From: Cellulomonas alba
Lineage (GTDB): Bacteria > Actinomycetota > Actinomycetes > Actinomycetales > Cellulomonadaceae
Direction: 5' to 3'
NCBI RefSeq assembly: GCF_030362835.1
Contig: NZ_JAUCGQ010000002.1
Location: 62,001 to 126,000, forward strand
DNA: 64,000 bases
Under the pieces are notes generated by a model that searched no databases, was not told where the DNA came from, and saw only the letters and a list, made by a program, of their open reading frames with translations. Positions within the stretch are counted from its first letter, which is position 1; each line of letters begins with the position of its first letter. This document shows, piece by piece, positions 17,478 through 26,654 of this stretch. Both the position numbers and the translations under genes were made by a program.

Positions 17478-17968
17478 CCAGCAGCTACCAGTCCTACCTG
17501 CACACGCCGAGCGCGGTCCTGTCCGACGGCATCGTGATCGTGCCGCTCTGGTCGGTGACGCAGATGTCGATCGAGGAGACGTACTCGCTGCCGCAGATCG
17601 GCGGGACGAGCCGCAAGGCGGCGGTCGCGAGCCACGACGACACGATCTCGATGACGGCCGTGCTGCTGGGTGCCGAGCGGTTCGCGTGGAAGCTCGCGCT
17701 CGAGAACCTCGCGGAGTCGTCGCGCCGCGGGACGGCCCTCCAGAAGCTCACGCAGGGAGCGGTCGGCGGGCTGATCCTCGTCACGGCGGCGACCATCCGC
17801 ACCGACCTCGCGGTGCAGTCGCTCGGGATCACGCTCTCGGCGGCGCGCCGCGACACGCTCGACGTCACGCTGCGGATGGCGCACCTGCCGCGCCCCGGCA
17901 GCCTCGCCAAGCTGCTCGACATCGCGTCCGTGGGGGTCGGTGCGCTCACCGACCTGCTCCCGAGGTAG
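17474..17968 (+). CDS. Tail/baseplate-associated protein, unknown family
   Basis: A 164-residue protein with ATG overlapping the nuclease gene stop. It starts with a beta-rich segment (I-V-I-V-P-L-W-S-V-T-Q-M-S-I), contains S-H-D-D-T-I-S-M-T-A-V-L-L-G-A-E-R-F-A, and ends in a helix. Its location just before the hub genes is where phages place tube-initiator or hub-adaptor proteins. That role is inferred from order only. No specific family recognised. Confidence 0.55.
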   Translation: MTSSYQSYLHTPSAVLSDGIVIVPLWSVTQMSIEETYSLPQIGGTSRKAAVASHDDTISMTAVLLGAERFAWKLALENLAESSRRGTALQKLTQGAVGGLILVTAATIRTDLAVQSLGITLSAARRDTLDVTLRMAHLPRPGSLAKLLDIASVGVGALTDLLPR

Positions 17969-17974
17969 GCCGAC

Positions 17975-18577
17975 GTGGACCCGCTGCCCCCGCTCCTGAC
18001 CCGCCCCGAGGCGCTGCTCGCGGACGTCGCGCCGGACGTGCTCGCCGAGACGTCCCCGTCCACCGTCGAGACGACCGTGCGCCAGGCGCTCGACACCGGC
18101 GTGCCGGCCCGCATCCCGCTCACGGGTCAGCGCGCGCTCGTGCTCGCGGTCGGGCTCGGCAAGGCGCGCGAGCTGATGGCCGCCGACCCGTCGGCCGTCG
18201 CGGTCGACCTCGCCGCGAGCGGCACGCCGGCGGAGCCCGACCCGGACCGGCCCGTCGCCCGCCTCACGCTGCTCGACGGCGCGACGCTCGGCGACACCGT
18301 GCGCGTGGTCGCTGGCGTCCGCAGCACGCTCGCCGTCGCGGGCGGCGCGGCCGTCGAGGTCGTGGTCGACGCGCTGACGATCACGGCGGGGTCGCTGCGC
18401 AGCCCGGGCCAGTACGGCAGCAGCATCACGCTGCGCTGGCGCACGATCGGCACGGCTCCCGACGACGGCCCGCCGCCGGCGCCCGGCGACCCGTCGCTGC
18501 CGCGGTTCACCGTCTGGCACGAGCGCACCGAGAAGGAGCGCCGGACCCGTCACGGACGCAGCTGGAGGCGGCGATGA
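17975..18577 (+). CDS. Tail/baseplate-associated protein, unknown family
   Basis: A 200-residue protein. The GTG start is 6 bp after the previous gene, preceded by CGAGGTAGG. The middle has T-L-L-D-G-A-T-L-G-D-T-V-R-V-V-A-G; the C-terminus is strongly basic (R-H-G-R-S-W-R-R-R). It overlaps the hub gene by 4 bp. By order it may link tube and hub (gp53/LysM-like slot), but no LysM or wedge motif is seen. Confidence 0.5.
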   Translation: MDPLPPLLTRPEALLADVAPDVLAETSPSTVETTVRQALDTGVPARIPLTGQRALVLAVGLGKARELMAADPSAVAVDLAASGTPAEPDPDRPVARLTLLDGATLGDTVRVVAGVRSTLAVAGGAAVEVVVDALTITAGSLRSPGQYGSSITLRWRTIGTAPDDGPPPAPGDPSLPRFTVWHERTEKERRTRHGRSWRRR

Positions 18578-20679
18578 GCTTCGACCTGATGGGCGCGGTC
18601 GGTGGCGCCCTCGGTGGGCTGACCGGACAGGACGGCCCCGACGTGACGCCTGGCGCCGTCGGGGCGTGGGCGCTGCTGGTGTACGCCGACCAGGCGGGCG
18701 ACCTGTCCGGGCAGCCGCTGCTCTCGATCGGCTCCGACACGTACGACGGCACGATCAGCGCGTCGCTCCCGGCGGGGCTCGACGGCGGCTCGTACGAGGT
18801 GGTCGTCGAGGGCATGACCGACGACGACTACGCCAAGCTCCGCTCGGGCGGCGACCTCGCGGCGCGGCTGCACCTGTGGTGGAAGGACTCGCCGTCGGGC
18901 GTGCTGGGCGACCTCGCGAGCTTCACGGGCTTCACCGACCCGCTGGGCGTCGTCGCGCCGCAGCCGCCCGAGCACTCGCTCGTCGCCGAGCTCCGGGTCG
19001 ACCGCATCTCGCGGCGCGCGGGGGAGCGGCGCTACGAGGCGGTGCTGACGCTCGTCGAGCGCGTCCTCGCCCGCACCCGGACGGCACGCGTCCAGGGCGC
19101 GTGCTACGACGACCTCGGGAGCGTGCTCGACGCGCTCGCGCGCGCCGCGGGCATCACGGTCACGCAGCACCAGGTCAGCGACGTCACGCCGCAGGGCAAC
19201 GACCCCAGCTGGGCCTCGGTCGCGCCCGGCACGGTGCTCCAGGCGCTGCGCGGTCAGGGCCAGCACGGCGACGGCACGCTGGGCCAGGTGCGCGACGGCC
19301 TGCGCGCCTACGGCCCGTCGGTCGCGCTCGTGCGGGACGGGGCGCTGCACGTCGGCCGGTGGGACGACCCCGCGCTGCCGCACCGCACGCTCGACGAGAC
19401 GGGCGGGCTCGTCAAGATCGAGCGCGGCACACCGCGGGCGCGCGACGAGAAGGCGGGCGACCCGCCCGCCGGCGCCCCGGCGTCGCGCGAGGCGGTCACG
19501 CTCACCGCGCTCGGCCGGCCCGACATCAAGCCCGGGGACACCGTGACGGTCGGGCTGCCGCCGGCGGACTTCCCCGCGACGACCGACCGCTCGAGCATCG
19601 GTGCCGCGCTGCTCACCACGCTCACCGGGGTCGTCACGGACGCGCTCGGCGCCGACGACGAGGTCCTGACCAGGTCGTGCCTCGTCGTCGACGTCGCGCA
19701 CCGGCTGTCGCGCCGCAGCGGCTTCGTCACGACGATCCACGCGGTGGTGCTCGCGTCGGACGACGACCACGGCTGGGACGCGGTGCAGACGTCGACGCCG
19801 CCGGCCCCCGCGCACGACGCCGCGCCCACCGACCGGGGCACGGGCTCGACCGACGCCGCGCAGGCGACGGCCCGCCGCATCCACGACGCCGTCGCGGCGG
19901 CCCTGCCGCGCACGCCGCACAAGGTCGCGCAGATCCGCACGCACCCCGGGACCGACGAGGGCAGCCAGGACGCCGCGAACACGAGCACTGTCTGGTACGC
20001 CGACGCCGCAGGCGACGGCCTGCCGGCGGCCGCGCAGCGCGTCGCGATCACGCAGGACCGCCACGGCGAGCTGCGCGAGGTGCCGTACCTGTCGCCGTTC
20101 GCGTGGGGCCACTACGGGCTCGCGCTCCCGCGGTACCCGGGCACGCGCGTGCTGCTCGCGACGGTCGAGGGCGAGCAGGACCAGGTCGACGTCGGCGCGC
20201 TGTGGGACCGCACGACCGGGGGGCCGCCCGCGCTCGCGGGCGACTGGTGGCTCGTGCTGCCGATCGACCCGGCGAACCCGAGCGACATCGGCGGCGGCGA
20301 CGGCACCGCGACCGACGGCGCGGCGGTGCACGACCTCACCGACCAGCACGGACACCGGCTCATCGAGACGCCGCAGTTCGTCGTGCGCGTCACCGACCAG
20401 GCGACGCAGGGCGGCACCCGGCCCGACCCGGACGACTCGGTCGACACGGGCTCGATCACCATCGAGAACAAGTCCGGGGGCAACACCGCGCAGGTCGTGC
20501 TCAAGTCCGACGGCTCGATCACCGTCAAGGGCACCTCGATCACGCTCGACACCGACGGCCAGGGCGACCTGACGCTCAAGGGCAGCAGCATCACGCTCGA
20601 CACGGGCGGCTCGGGCGACGTCTCGATCAAGGCGAGCAACGTCAAGGTGCAGGTCAGCGGCACGATGGACGTGAGCTGA
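18574..20679 (+). CDS. VgrG/gp5-gp27-like baseplate hub and spike protein
   Basis: A 701-residue protein. An N-terminal gp27-like hub domain contains two beta-barrel modules (about 25-170 and 270-400). An OB-fold region follows around 480-560 (Y-L-S-P-F-A-W-G-H-Y-G-L-A-L-P-R-Y-P-G-T-R). The C-terminal 100 residues are triple-stranded beta-helix repeats (S-I-T-V-K-G-T-S-I-T-L-D-T-D-G and near copies). The trimer would form the central hub and needle. No lysozyme domain is inserted, as in non-phage injection systems. It is followed after 1 bp by the PAAR-like gene. Confidence 0.8.
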   Translation: MSFDLMGAVGGALGGLTGQDGPDVTPGAVGAWALLVYADQAGDLSGQPLLSIGSDTYDGTISASLPAGLDGGSYEVVVEGMTDDDYAKLRSGGDLAARLHLWWKDSPSGVLGDLASFTGFTDPLGVVAPQPPEHSLVAELRVDRISRRAGERRYEAVLTLVERVLARTRTARVQGACYDDLGSVLDALARAAGITVTQHQVSDVTPQGNDPSWASVAPGTVLQALRGQGQHGDGTLGQVRDGLRAYGPSVALVRDGALHVGRWDDPALPHRTLDETGGLVKIERGTPRARDEKAGDPPAGAPASREAVTLTALGRPDIKPGDTVTVGLPPADFPATTDRSSIGAALLTTLTGVVTDALGADDEVLTRSCLVVDVAHRLSRRSGFVTTIHAVVLASDDDHGWDAVQTSTPPAPAHDAAPTDRGTGSTDAAQATARRIHDAVAAALPRTPHKVAQIRTHPGTDEGSQDAANTSTVWYADAAGDGLPAAAQRVAITQDRHGELREVPYLSPFAWGHYGLALPRYPGTRVLLATVEGEQDQVDVGALWDRTTGGPPALAGDWWLVLPIDPANPSDIGGGDGTATDGAAVHDLTDQHGHRLIETPQFVVRVTDQATQGGTRPDPDDSVDTGSITIENKSGGNTAQVVLKSDGSITVKGTSITLDTDGQGDLTLKGSSITLDTGGSGDVSIKASNVKVQVSGTMDVS

Positions 20680-20680
20680 G

Positions 20681-21007
20681 ATGGCGACGATCGTGACCAA
20701 GGCCGGCTCCATCAAGTGCGCCGACAGCGGCACCGCGACCCTGAGCAGCTCCGCGAAGCTGACGGTGAGCGGCCAGGCCGCGCTGCTGTTCTCGGGCGTC
20801 TCGACGTTCACGCCGATCAGTGGCTGCACGTTCACGACGCCGTCGGGCTCACCGAAGCCGTGCTCGACCCTGACAGCCTCGAGCGGGCAGTCGACCAAGC
20901 TCACGGCGGGGTCCCAGCCCGTCCTGCTGTCGAGCGCCTCGATCATCACCGACAACCCCGGCACGGTGACCGTCACCGCCGGCCAGTCCAAGCTCACGGC
21001 GTCCTGA
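20681..21007 (+). CDS. PAAR-like spike-tip protein
   Basis: A 108-residue Ser/Thr-rich protein of short beta repeats with two Cys (G-C-T-F-T-T-P and K-P-C-S-T-L). This resembles the PAAR-like/DUF4280-type caps that sharpen VgrG spikes in contractile injection systems. No classical P-A-A-R motif is visible; the call rests on size, beta-repeat pattern and position directly behind the spike gene. Confidence 0.6.
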   Translation: MATIVTKAGSIKCADSGTATLSSSAKLTVSGQAALLFSGVSTFTPISGCTFTTPSGSPKPCSTLTASSGQSTKLTAGSQPVLLSSASIITDNPGTVTVTAGQSKLTAS

Positions 21008-21017
21008 GGAGCGCGCG

Positions 21018-21614
21018 ATGACCCCCGACGTGACCCCCGACCTCGCCATCCGCCGGCGGCGCCTGCTCGGCGTCGGCGTCCGCGCCGACCTCGTCTCGTC
21101 CGCCGACGTCGCGCGCGACGTGACGCTCGTGCCGACGGCCGGCGGCGTCGACCTCGCCACCGTCGAGGGCGTCGACAACCTGTGCCAGTGCCTCGCGGTC
21201 GGGCTGACGACGCTGCGCGGCTCGGACGTCTTCAACCAGCGGTTCGGCTTCCTCGGCCTGACGCCGCTGACGCAGCAGACGTCGCCCGTGCTCGCGCGCG
21301 AGGGCGTGCGCAGCGCGGTCGCCGAGTTCCTCGCCTCCGACCCGCGCGTGCGGCGGATCGTCGAGCTCCAGGTCGACGACCCGCTCGCGGCGCCGACCGG
21401 CGCGTCGCGCCGCGTGCTCGACGTGCACGTCGCGTTCGAGGCCGTGAGCGGCGACGCCGCGGTGCTCGGCACGGGCGGCCTCGCGTCGGGCGGCGACTGG
21501 GGCGCCGTCCCGCTCGACCCGGCGGGCGACGTCCAGCTCACCGGCGGCGCCGCGACCTCGACCACCGACCCGTCTGGCCCGTCCGAACCGTCCGGCACTG
21601 GAGGTGCCCCGTGA
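21018..21614 (+). CDS. gp25-like baseplate wedge protein
   Basis: A 198-residue protein. The central part (N-L-C-Q-C-L-A-V-G-L-T-T-L-R-G-S-D-V-F-N, then E-G-V-R-S-A-V-A-E-F-L-A-S-D-P-R-V) is the GPW/gp25 fold: a helix that senses the sheath followed by the E-x-R lysozyme-like pattern. A Ser/Pro/Gly-rich tail of about 40 residues follows. It nucleates sheath assembly at the baseplate. The ATG at 21018 has GAGGAGCG upstream, and the stop overlaps the baseplate J gene. Confidence 0.75.
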   Translation: MTPDVTPDLAIRRRRLLGVGVRADLVSSADVARDVTLVPTAGGVDLATVEGVDNLCQCLAVGLTTLRGSDVFNQRFGFLGLTPLTQQTSPVLAREGVRSAVAEFLASDPRVRRIVELQVDDPLAAPTGASRRVLDVHVAFEAVSGDAAVLGTGGLASGGDWGAVPLDPAGDVQLTGGAATSTTDPSGPSEPSGTGGAP

Positions 21615-23074
21615 CCGACAGCCTCGACCTCACCGACGTGCTCGCGATCGACGACGCGGTGACCCGTAGCACCGGCAGCGCGCAGTTCGGCGTCACGGCG
21701 GCCGGGTACCTGCCCAAGCCGTTCACACGGCTGCTCGCCGAGAAGATCGCTCTCGCGCAGCAGGTGATCGACCCCGACCTCGACCTGTCGAGCGGCAGCG
21801 TGGTGCGCAAGCTCCTCGAGATCGCGAGCCTCGAGGACGCCCGCACGTGGGCCGCGCTCGGCGCGGCGTACGACGACTGCTTCGTGACGAGCGCGACGGG
21901 CCGGGCGCTGTCCGACCTCGGCGCAGAGCTGGGGATCGCGCGGCCGTTCCGGTGCGCGACCGGCTCGGTGACGCTCACCGTCTCGGGCGCCGTGCCGACC
22001 TCGGTCGCGCCGGTGACGATCCCGCGCGGCGCGCGCCTCACGACGAGCGGCGGCCACCGGGTCGCGCTCGCGTCGACGGTCGTGCTCAACGTCGGGACGA
22101 CGTCCGTGGCCGCGCCCGTGGTGAGCGTCGACCCGGGCGAGGCGGGCAACCTCGACCCGACGCACGACGACGGCGCCGGCGGCCACCCGCAGAAGCTCGA
22201 CCGCTGGGAGACGGCCGACGTCAAGCTCACGGCGCTGCTCGAGGCGGACGACGTGGCGGGGCTCGCGCCCGACGCGTCGGCCACGGGCACCGGGCTCGTG
22301 CGCATCCAGCACACCGCGGCGCTGACCGGCGGCGAGGTCCCGTGGGACGACGCGCCGTACCGCGCTCTGCTGCTCCGCGCGCCGCGCGGCCTGTGGAGCG
22401 TCGACGCGATCGCCGCGACCGTCGCGCTCGTGCCCGGCGTCCGGCAGGTCGCCGTGCGGGACGGCTGGGGCGGGCTGGACCTGTCCCAGTCGATCTTCGG
22501 CGACTTCGACTTCATCGAGCGGCTGTTCGCGGCGGAGCGAGACATCGCGAGCCCGTACTTCGTGCGGGTGCTCGTGGCGCCGACCGACGCAGCGATCTGG
22601 GACGGGCCCGGCGGGCTGCGCGCCGCGGTCGAGACGGCGGTCCGGGACGTCCGGCCCGTCGGCATCTTCCCCGAGGTGGTCGAGGCCGACCAGGTGTACG
22701 TCGCGGTGCAGGCCGACGTCGTCACGCGCGGGCTCACGCTGCCGACGGGGTCGCCCGCCACCGTGAACGCGAACCCGGCGGCCGTCGCGCTCAAGGCCCG
22801 GCTCGTCGACCGGCTGCACGGCGTGGTCGACGGCCTCGCGCTCGGCGAGCCGGTGCGCGTCGCCGCCGTGCTGCACGCGCTGATGAGCGAGCCGGGCGTC
22901 ACCGACGTCGTGCACCTGCGGCTGGTGCGCTACCCCCGCGAGGTGGACCGGATGGGCTCGACCATGGATGTCGACGCGACGCCCCAGGTGCTGGGCCGGG
23001 ACGAGAACCTCACGCTCTCGGGCGACCAGATCGCGGTGCTCGTCGACCGCCCGGACCTGGTGGTGGTCCGGTGA
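21611..23074 (+). CDS. Baseplate J-like (gp6-type) wedge protein
   Basis: A 487-residue protein. The N-terminal S-S-G-S-V-V-R-K-L-L-E-I-A-S helix region and the Y-D-D-C-F-V-T-S-A-T-G-R-A-L-S-D-L-G-A-E-L-G-I segment are the signature of baseplate J/gp6 proteins, followed by beta sandwich domains. It would form the wedge ring linking hub and outer baseplate. GTG start, GTGA overlap with the gp25 gene and 4-bp overlap with the next. Confidence 0.8.
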   Translation: MTDSLDLTDVLAIDDAVTRSTGSAQFGVTAAGYLPKPFTRLLAEKIALAQQVIDPDLDLSSGSVVRKLLEIASLEDARTWAALGAAYDDCFVTSATGRALSDLGAELGIARPFRCATGSVTLTVSGAVPTSVAPVTIPRGARLTTSGGHRVALASTVVLNVGTTSVAAPVVSVDPGEAGNLDPTHDDGAGGHPQKLDRWETADVKLTALLEADDVAGLAPDASATGTGLVRIQHTAALTGGEVPWDDAPYRALLLRAPRGLWSVDAIAATVALVPGVRQVAVRDGWGGLDLSQSIFGDFDFIERLFAAERDIASPYFVRVLVAPTDAAIWDGPGGLRAAVETAVRDVRPVGIFPEVVEADQVYVAVQADVVTRGLTLPTGSPATVNANPAAVALKARLVDRLHGVVDGLALGEPVRVAAVLHALMSEPGVTDVVHLRLVRYPREVDRMGSTMDVDATPQVLGRDENLTLSGDQIAVLVDRPDLVVVR

Positions 23075-25332
23075 GCGTCGTGACGCCGACGGGCGCGGCG
23101 AGCCTGGCAGCGGCCGCCGACGAGCTGATCGGGCCGCTGTCGGACGCGGTGCGCCCGCACCCGCTGCCGTGGGCGCAGGTGGTCGACCCGGGCGCGCCGC
23201 ACCACCCGGGGCCGCCGCGGCCCGAGGACCTCGTCACGGTGCCGCAGTTCGACACCGGCGGCGTGACGCGCCACCCGGTGCTGCTGCTGCGCCTCCTGAC
23301 CGACCTGGGGGACGACGCGATCGAGGTCAGCGCGACGATCGGGGGAGCGTCGCCGGTCACCCTGACGTTCGCGCCGTGGAGCGAGCACGGGAGCTCGCTC
23401 CTGCTCGCGGTCCCTGCGACGGACGCGGGCGGCGCTGCGGCCTCGATCGGCGGGTCGCTCACCGCGAAGCGCACCCACCCGGACGGCACCGCCGACGGGC
23501 TCTCCGACGGCGCGGTCGTCACCACCTTCGCCGTCGACCTCGTGCAGGGCGTCCTGGGCCGCCTCGCGCTGGTCCTGCTGTCCGAGAAGCCGCGGCTGCG
23601 CCGGGAGGCGCGCGAGCTGCGTGCGTCGCGCGTGCTCGACCACGCGCGGCTCGGCACCCTCGACGCGATCGGCGCCGACCTGGGCGTGCCGCGGCTGCGC
23701 GAGGAGATCGCGTGGGACGCGGCGACGCGTCAGGTCGCCGCCCAGCCTCTCGCCGGCGGCGAGGTCGACCTCGACTACCGCGCGCGGCTGCGCGTCGTCC
23801 GTGGGGTGCGGCTGCCGTCGCCGACCTGGATCGACGCGACGACGAACGGACCGGGAGGGCCGAGCGACCCGGGCCGCGGCTGGCTCGCCGAGGTGGGGTT
23901 CACGACGCGCCTCACGGTCGACGAGACGGCGAACCCGCTGCTCGTCGCGTTCCGGGTGGTCGACCCGACGCGCGGCGCGGGCCGCACCGAGCTGCTCGAC
24001 GCGGTGCGCCGCCTGCACCTCGTCTGGCCGGCCGGTGCGCCGGGCGACGCGGTGCACGCGCAGCGGATGCTCACGCCCGCCGCGGCGGCGCGCGCGACGA
24101 CGGCTCGCGCCGCGCTCGCGACGCTCGGGCTGCCCGCCGACCAGCCCGTCGCGCCGTCGGTCGCGAACGCGCTCGCCCGGCTCGTCGACCTGCAGACGCA
24201 GCTCGGCGTCAGCGTGTTCACGCAGGCGCTGACCGGCCAGCGCGACGACGGCGGCAGCCGGTTCGAGCTCGGCCTCGGCGTCGCGCTCACGCCGCCGACG
24301 ACCGCGGCGATCGGCTCGGCCGTGACCAAGGCGCAGGCGCTCGACCCCCGGCTGGGTGCGGTCGGCGCGGCCGACGACCCGGTCGCGTCGTGGCTCCTGC
24401 GCGCGGCGGGCATGCGGACGGCGCACGCGACGGCGGACGGGACCGTCTACGCGAGCCCGGTGTCGGTCGGTGGGCTGGTCGTCGACGTCGCCCCGGGTCC
24501 CGGCGGCCCCGGGCCGCTCACGTTCACGGCCCGGATCGAGGGGCCGGACGCCGACCACGACGGGCCGGTCCAGGCGATCGTCGACGCCCTCGCGGCCGAC
24601 GCGCTCACCGCGCTGTCGCCCACGGACGCCGCGGCACGGCTCGCGGGCATGAAGGTCAGCTCGGCGGACCCGAGCATCGACGCGGCGCTCGCGGCGCTCG
24701 ACCTGCCGCGGGTCACCGACGTGGCGGACGTGCAGCAGCGCCTCGCGCGGGTCGCCGTGCGCGACTACGTCGTGGTGGACCTCGGGGCGACCACCGGCGC
24801 GCTCGTCGGTGACCACCAGCGGCTGGACGACCTCGTGGCCGTCGCGGCACGCGGGGGAGCGAGCAGCGCGCTGCCGTTCGTCACCGCGACCGGAACGCTC
24901 GCGTTCGCGTTCGGCGTCGTCGACCTGCCGCTCGCGGGCAACAACCTCTCGTCGCGGCACACGGTCGCCTACCGGTGGCAGGTGCACGGCCTCGTCGACC
25001 GCGGGCTGCGCGTGCGGCCCGTGCTGGGCCCGAGCACGACGCTCGCGTCGGCGGGCGAGGGCGTGAGCGTCGTCGCGTGCGTCGCGTACGTCCGCACGGG
25101 CGGCAACGACCCGTACGAGTGGCGCGCGACGCTGCCCGACGACGCGCTCCTGACGCTGCGCCAGTACGAGCACCTGATGAACGTCGTCGAGCTCGCGACG
25201 CCCGTGGGCGTGCGCGCCGACACGTGGGAGATCCGGCGGCGGCACGTGAGCGTCGACGGTTCCACGACGCCGACCCCGCTGAGCCCGTCGGCGGCCCGCA
25301 CCTACCACCGCTACCGCCCGCTGCACCCGTAG
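23071..25332 (+). CDS. Large baseplate-associated protein, unknown family
   Basis: 753 residues, GTG start overlapping the J gene. It alternates beta-rich and Ala-rich helical regions, with no coiled coil and no membrane segment. In related systems the gene after J encodes the gp7/Afp12-like outer wedge component. That is the most likely role by order, but I recognise no motif. It ends 22 bp before the last gene. Confidence 0.6.
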   Translation: MSVVTPTGAASLAAAADELIGPLSDAVRPHPLPWAQVVDPGAPHHPGPPRPEDLVTVPQFDTGGVTRHPVLLLRLLTDLGDDAIEVSATIGGASPVTLTFAPWSEHGSSLLLAVPATDAGGAAASIGGSLTAKRTHPDGTADGLSDGAVVTTFAVDLVQGVLGRLALVLLSEKPRLRREARELRASRVLDHARLGTLDAIGADLGVPRLREEIAWDAATRQVAAQPLAGGEVDLDYRARLRVVRGVRLPSPTWIDATTNGPGGPSDPGRGWLAEVGFTTRLTVDETANPLLVAFRVVDPTRGAGRTELLDAVRRLHLVWPAGAPGDAVHAQRMLTPAAAARATTARAALATLGLPADQPVAPSVANALARLVDLQTQLGVSVFTQALTGQRDDGGSRFELGLGVALTPPTTAAIGSAVTKAQALDPRLGAVGAADDPVASWLLRAAGMRTAHATADGTVYASPVSVGGLVVDVAPGPGGPGPLTFTARIEGPDADHDGPVQAIVDALAADALTALSPTDAAARLAGMKVSSADPSIDAALAALDLPRVTDVADVQQRLARVAVRDYVVVDLGATTGALVGDHQRLDDLVAVAARGGASSALPFVTATGTLAFAFGVVDLPLAGNNLSSRHTVAYRWQVHGLVDRGLRVRPVLGPSTTLASAGEGVSVVACVAYVRTGGNDPYEWRATLPDDALLTLRQYEHLMNVVELATPVGVRADTWEIRRRHVSVDGSTTPTPLSPSAARTYHRYRPLHP

Positions 25333-25354
25333 GCACCACCACCGGAGGCTTCCC

Positions 25355-26527
25355 ATGAGCACCTCGAACGTCTGGACCGAGACGATCGGCACCGACCCGG
25401 ACGCCCTCGTCAGCGGGCTGATGAGCAAGGGCATCGAGAAGTACGACGCCCTGCGGCTGATCAACAACCTCGTCGCGGTCAACCTCGGCCAGTCGCCGCG
25501 GCACTTCACGTTCTCGTCGGCGCTGCCCACGTCGACGGCGGCCCCGTGCGCGCCCACCTTCGCGCGCACGTTCGACCATCAGGACTGGGTCGACGGCGAG
25601 AGCACCGTGCAGGCCGGCGAGAGCGCCGACGACAAGGGCTTCAACTGGCGGTTCCACGCGATCGCCGCCGACCTCGACGCGCTGCACACCGACACGCAGA
25701 ACCTGTTCCAGTGCCTCTCGACGCTGCGGGCGCAGCTGGTGGCGGCGTTGCAGGACGTCGCCGCCGAGCTCAACCGGATCGACGCGGACATGGCGGGACT
25801 CGGCGAACGGGTCCAGCCGAAGAACCAGTGGGAGACGTTCGTCGACGCCCCGCAGTTCCTGGGGGTCCGCGACCTCGACGGCTCGAAGGTCACGATGTGG
25901 AAGACGGGCCAGAACGTCGTCGTCCTGCCGGGCGTCGACACGGTCGGCCTCCAGGAGACCGTGTCCCAGCGCGTCGCGACCGGCGGCCAGGTCGCGCAGT
26001 ACGCCACCGAGAACCCGCAGTTCGGCAAGGACGTGCAGGCCGGCCAGACGGTGCAGGCCCTCATCGACAAGTACGGCAACGAGCACCTGGCCGACGGCCG
26101 CACGGTCGCGCAGGCGCTCAACGTGCTGCCGCTCACCTCGACGTACGCCGACCCGGCCACGCTCGTGACGGCCGTGAACGGCCAGGAGCAGGCGTTCCTG
26201 CGCAGCACGGTCGGCTCGGTGGACGCGGTCGGCGCGGTGGTGGGCGTGACGTCGACGGGCGCGCCGCTCAGCACCGCGAGCGCGTACTCCGTGGTGAGCG
26301 GCGTGGTCGGCGCGCCCGCCGTGACCGGCACCGAGACGGCGGCGGGCAGCCGCGCGACGCTCAACGCGGGGCTCAACGCTGCAGGGTTCGCGACGGTCGC
26401 CGACTTCTCCGGCAAGTCCGCGAGCCAGATCGTCGCGGCGCTCGGCAAGCAGGGCATCACCGTGACGGACGCCCAGGCCGGCAACATCGTCGCGCAGGCG
26501 CAGATGATCGCGGGCTTCGGCGGCTGA
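25355..26527 (+). CDS. Last protein of the injection operon, possible fibre or cargo
   Basis: A 390-residue protein starting M-S-T-S-N-V-W-T-E-T-I-G. Residues 60-150 include an F-D-H-Q-D-W-V-D-G-E segment and a helix. The C-terminal half is low-complexity Ala/Val/Thr/Gly with short helical modules (T-V-A-Q-A-L-N-V, S-A-S-Q-I-V-A-A-L-G-K). The terminal slot in such operons often holds tail fibre/receptor-binding proteins or cargo. Neither can be shown. A strong hairpin lies 43 bp downstream. Confidence 0.55.
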   Translation: MSTSNVWTETIGTDPDALVSGLMSKGIEKYDALRLINNLVAVNLGQSPRHFTFSSALPTSTAAPCAPTFARTFDHQDWVDGESTVQAGESADDKGFNWRFHAIAADLDALHTDTQNLFQCLSTLRAQLVAALQDVAAELNRIDADMAGLGERVQPKNQWETFVDAPQFLGVRDLDGSKVTMWKTGQNVVVLPGVDTVGLQETVSQRVATGGQVAQYATENPQFGKDVQAGQTVQALIDKYGNEHLADGRTVAQALNVLPLTSTYADPATLVTAVNGQEQAFLRSTVGSVDAVGAVVGVTSTGAPLSTASAYSVVSGVVGAPAVTGTETAAGSRATLNAGLNAAGFATVADFSGKSASQIVAALGKQGITVTDAQAGNIVAQAQMIAGFGG

Positions 26528-26569
26528 CCCGGCCCGGCGGGGTACGGGCCCGCGGAGGTGGTGCTCCGA

Positions 26570-26598
26570 CGGCCGGGGCGGTCGATCCGCTCCGGCCG
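26570..26598 (+). terminator. Hairpin ending the injection-system operon
   Basis: CGGCCGGGGCGG and CCGCTCCGGCCG pair over 12 bp (one G-T wobble) around a 5-nt loop, between the last operon gene and the convergent SARP gene. No U-tract. Confidence 0.5.
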
Positions 26599-26654
26599 CC
26601 GGGCGTCCAGGGGCCGCGGGCGTCGGGGCGGAGCGGGCCCGCCGCGTGCCGGGG

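Noticed and set aside
10636-26527. Intact prophage
   Set aside because: No capsid, portal, terminase, integrase, lysis or replication genes and no flanking att repeats were seen.
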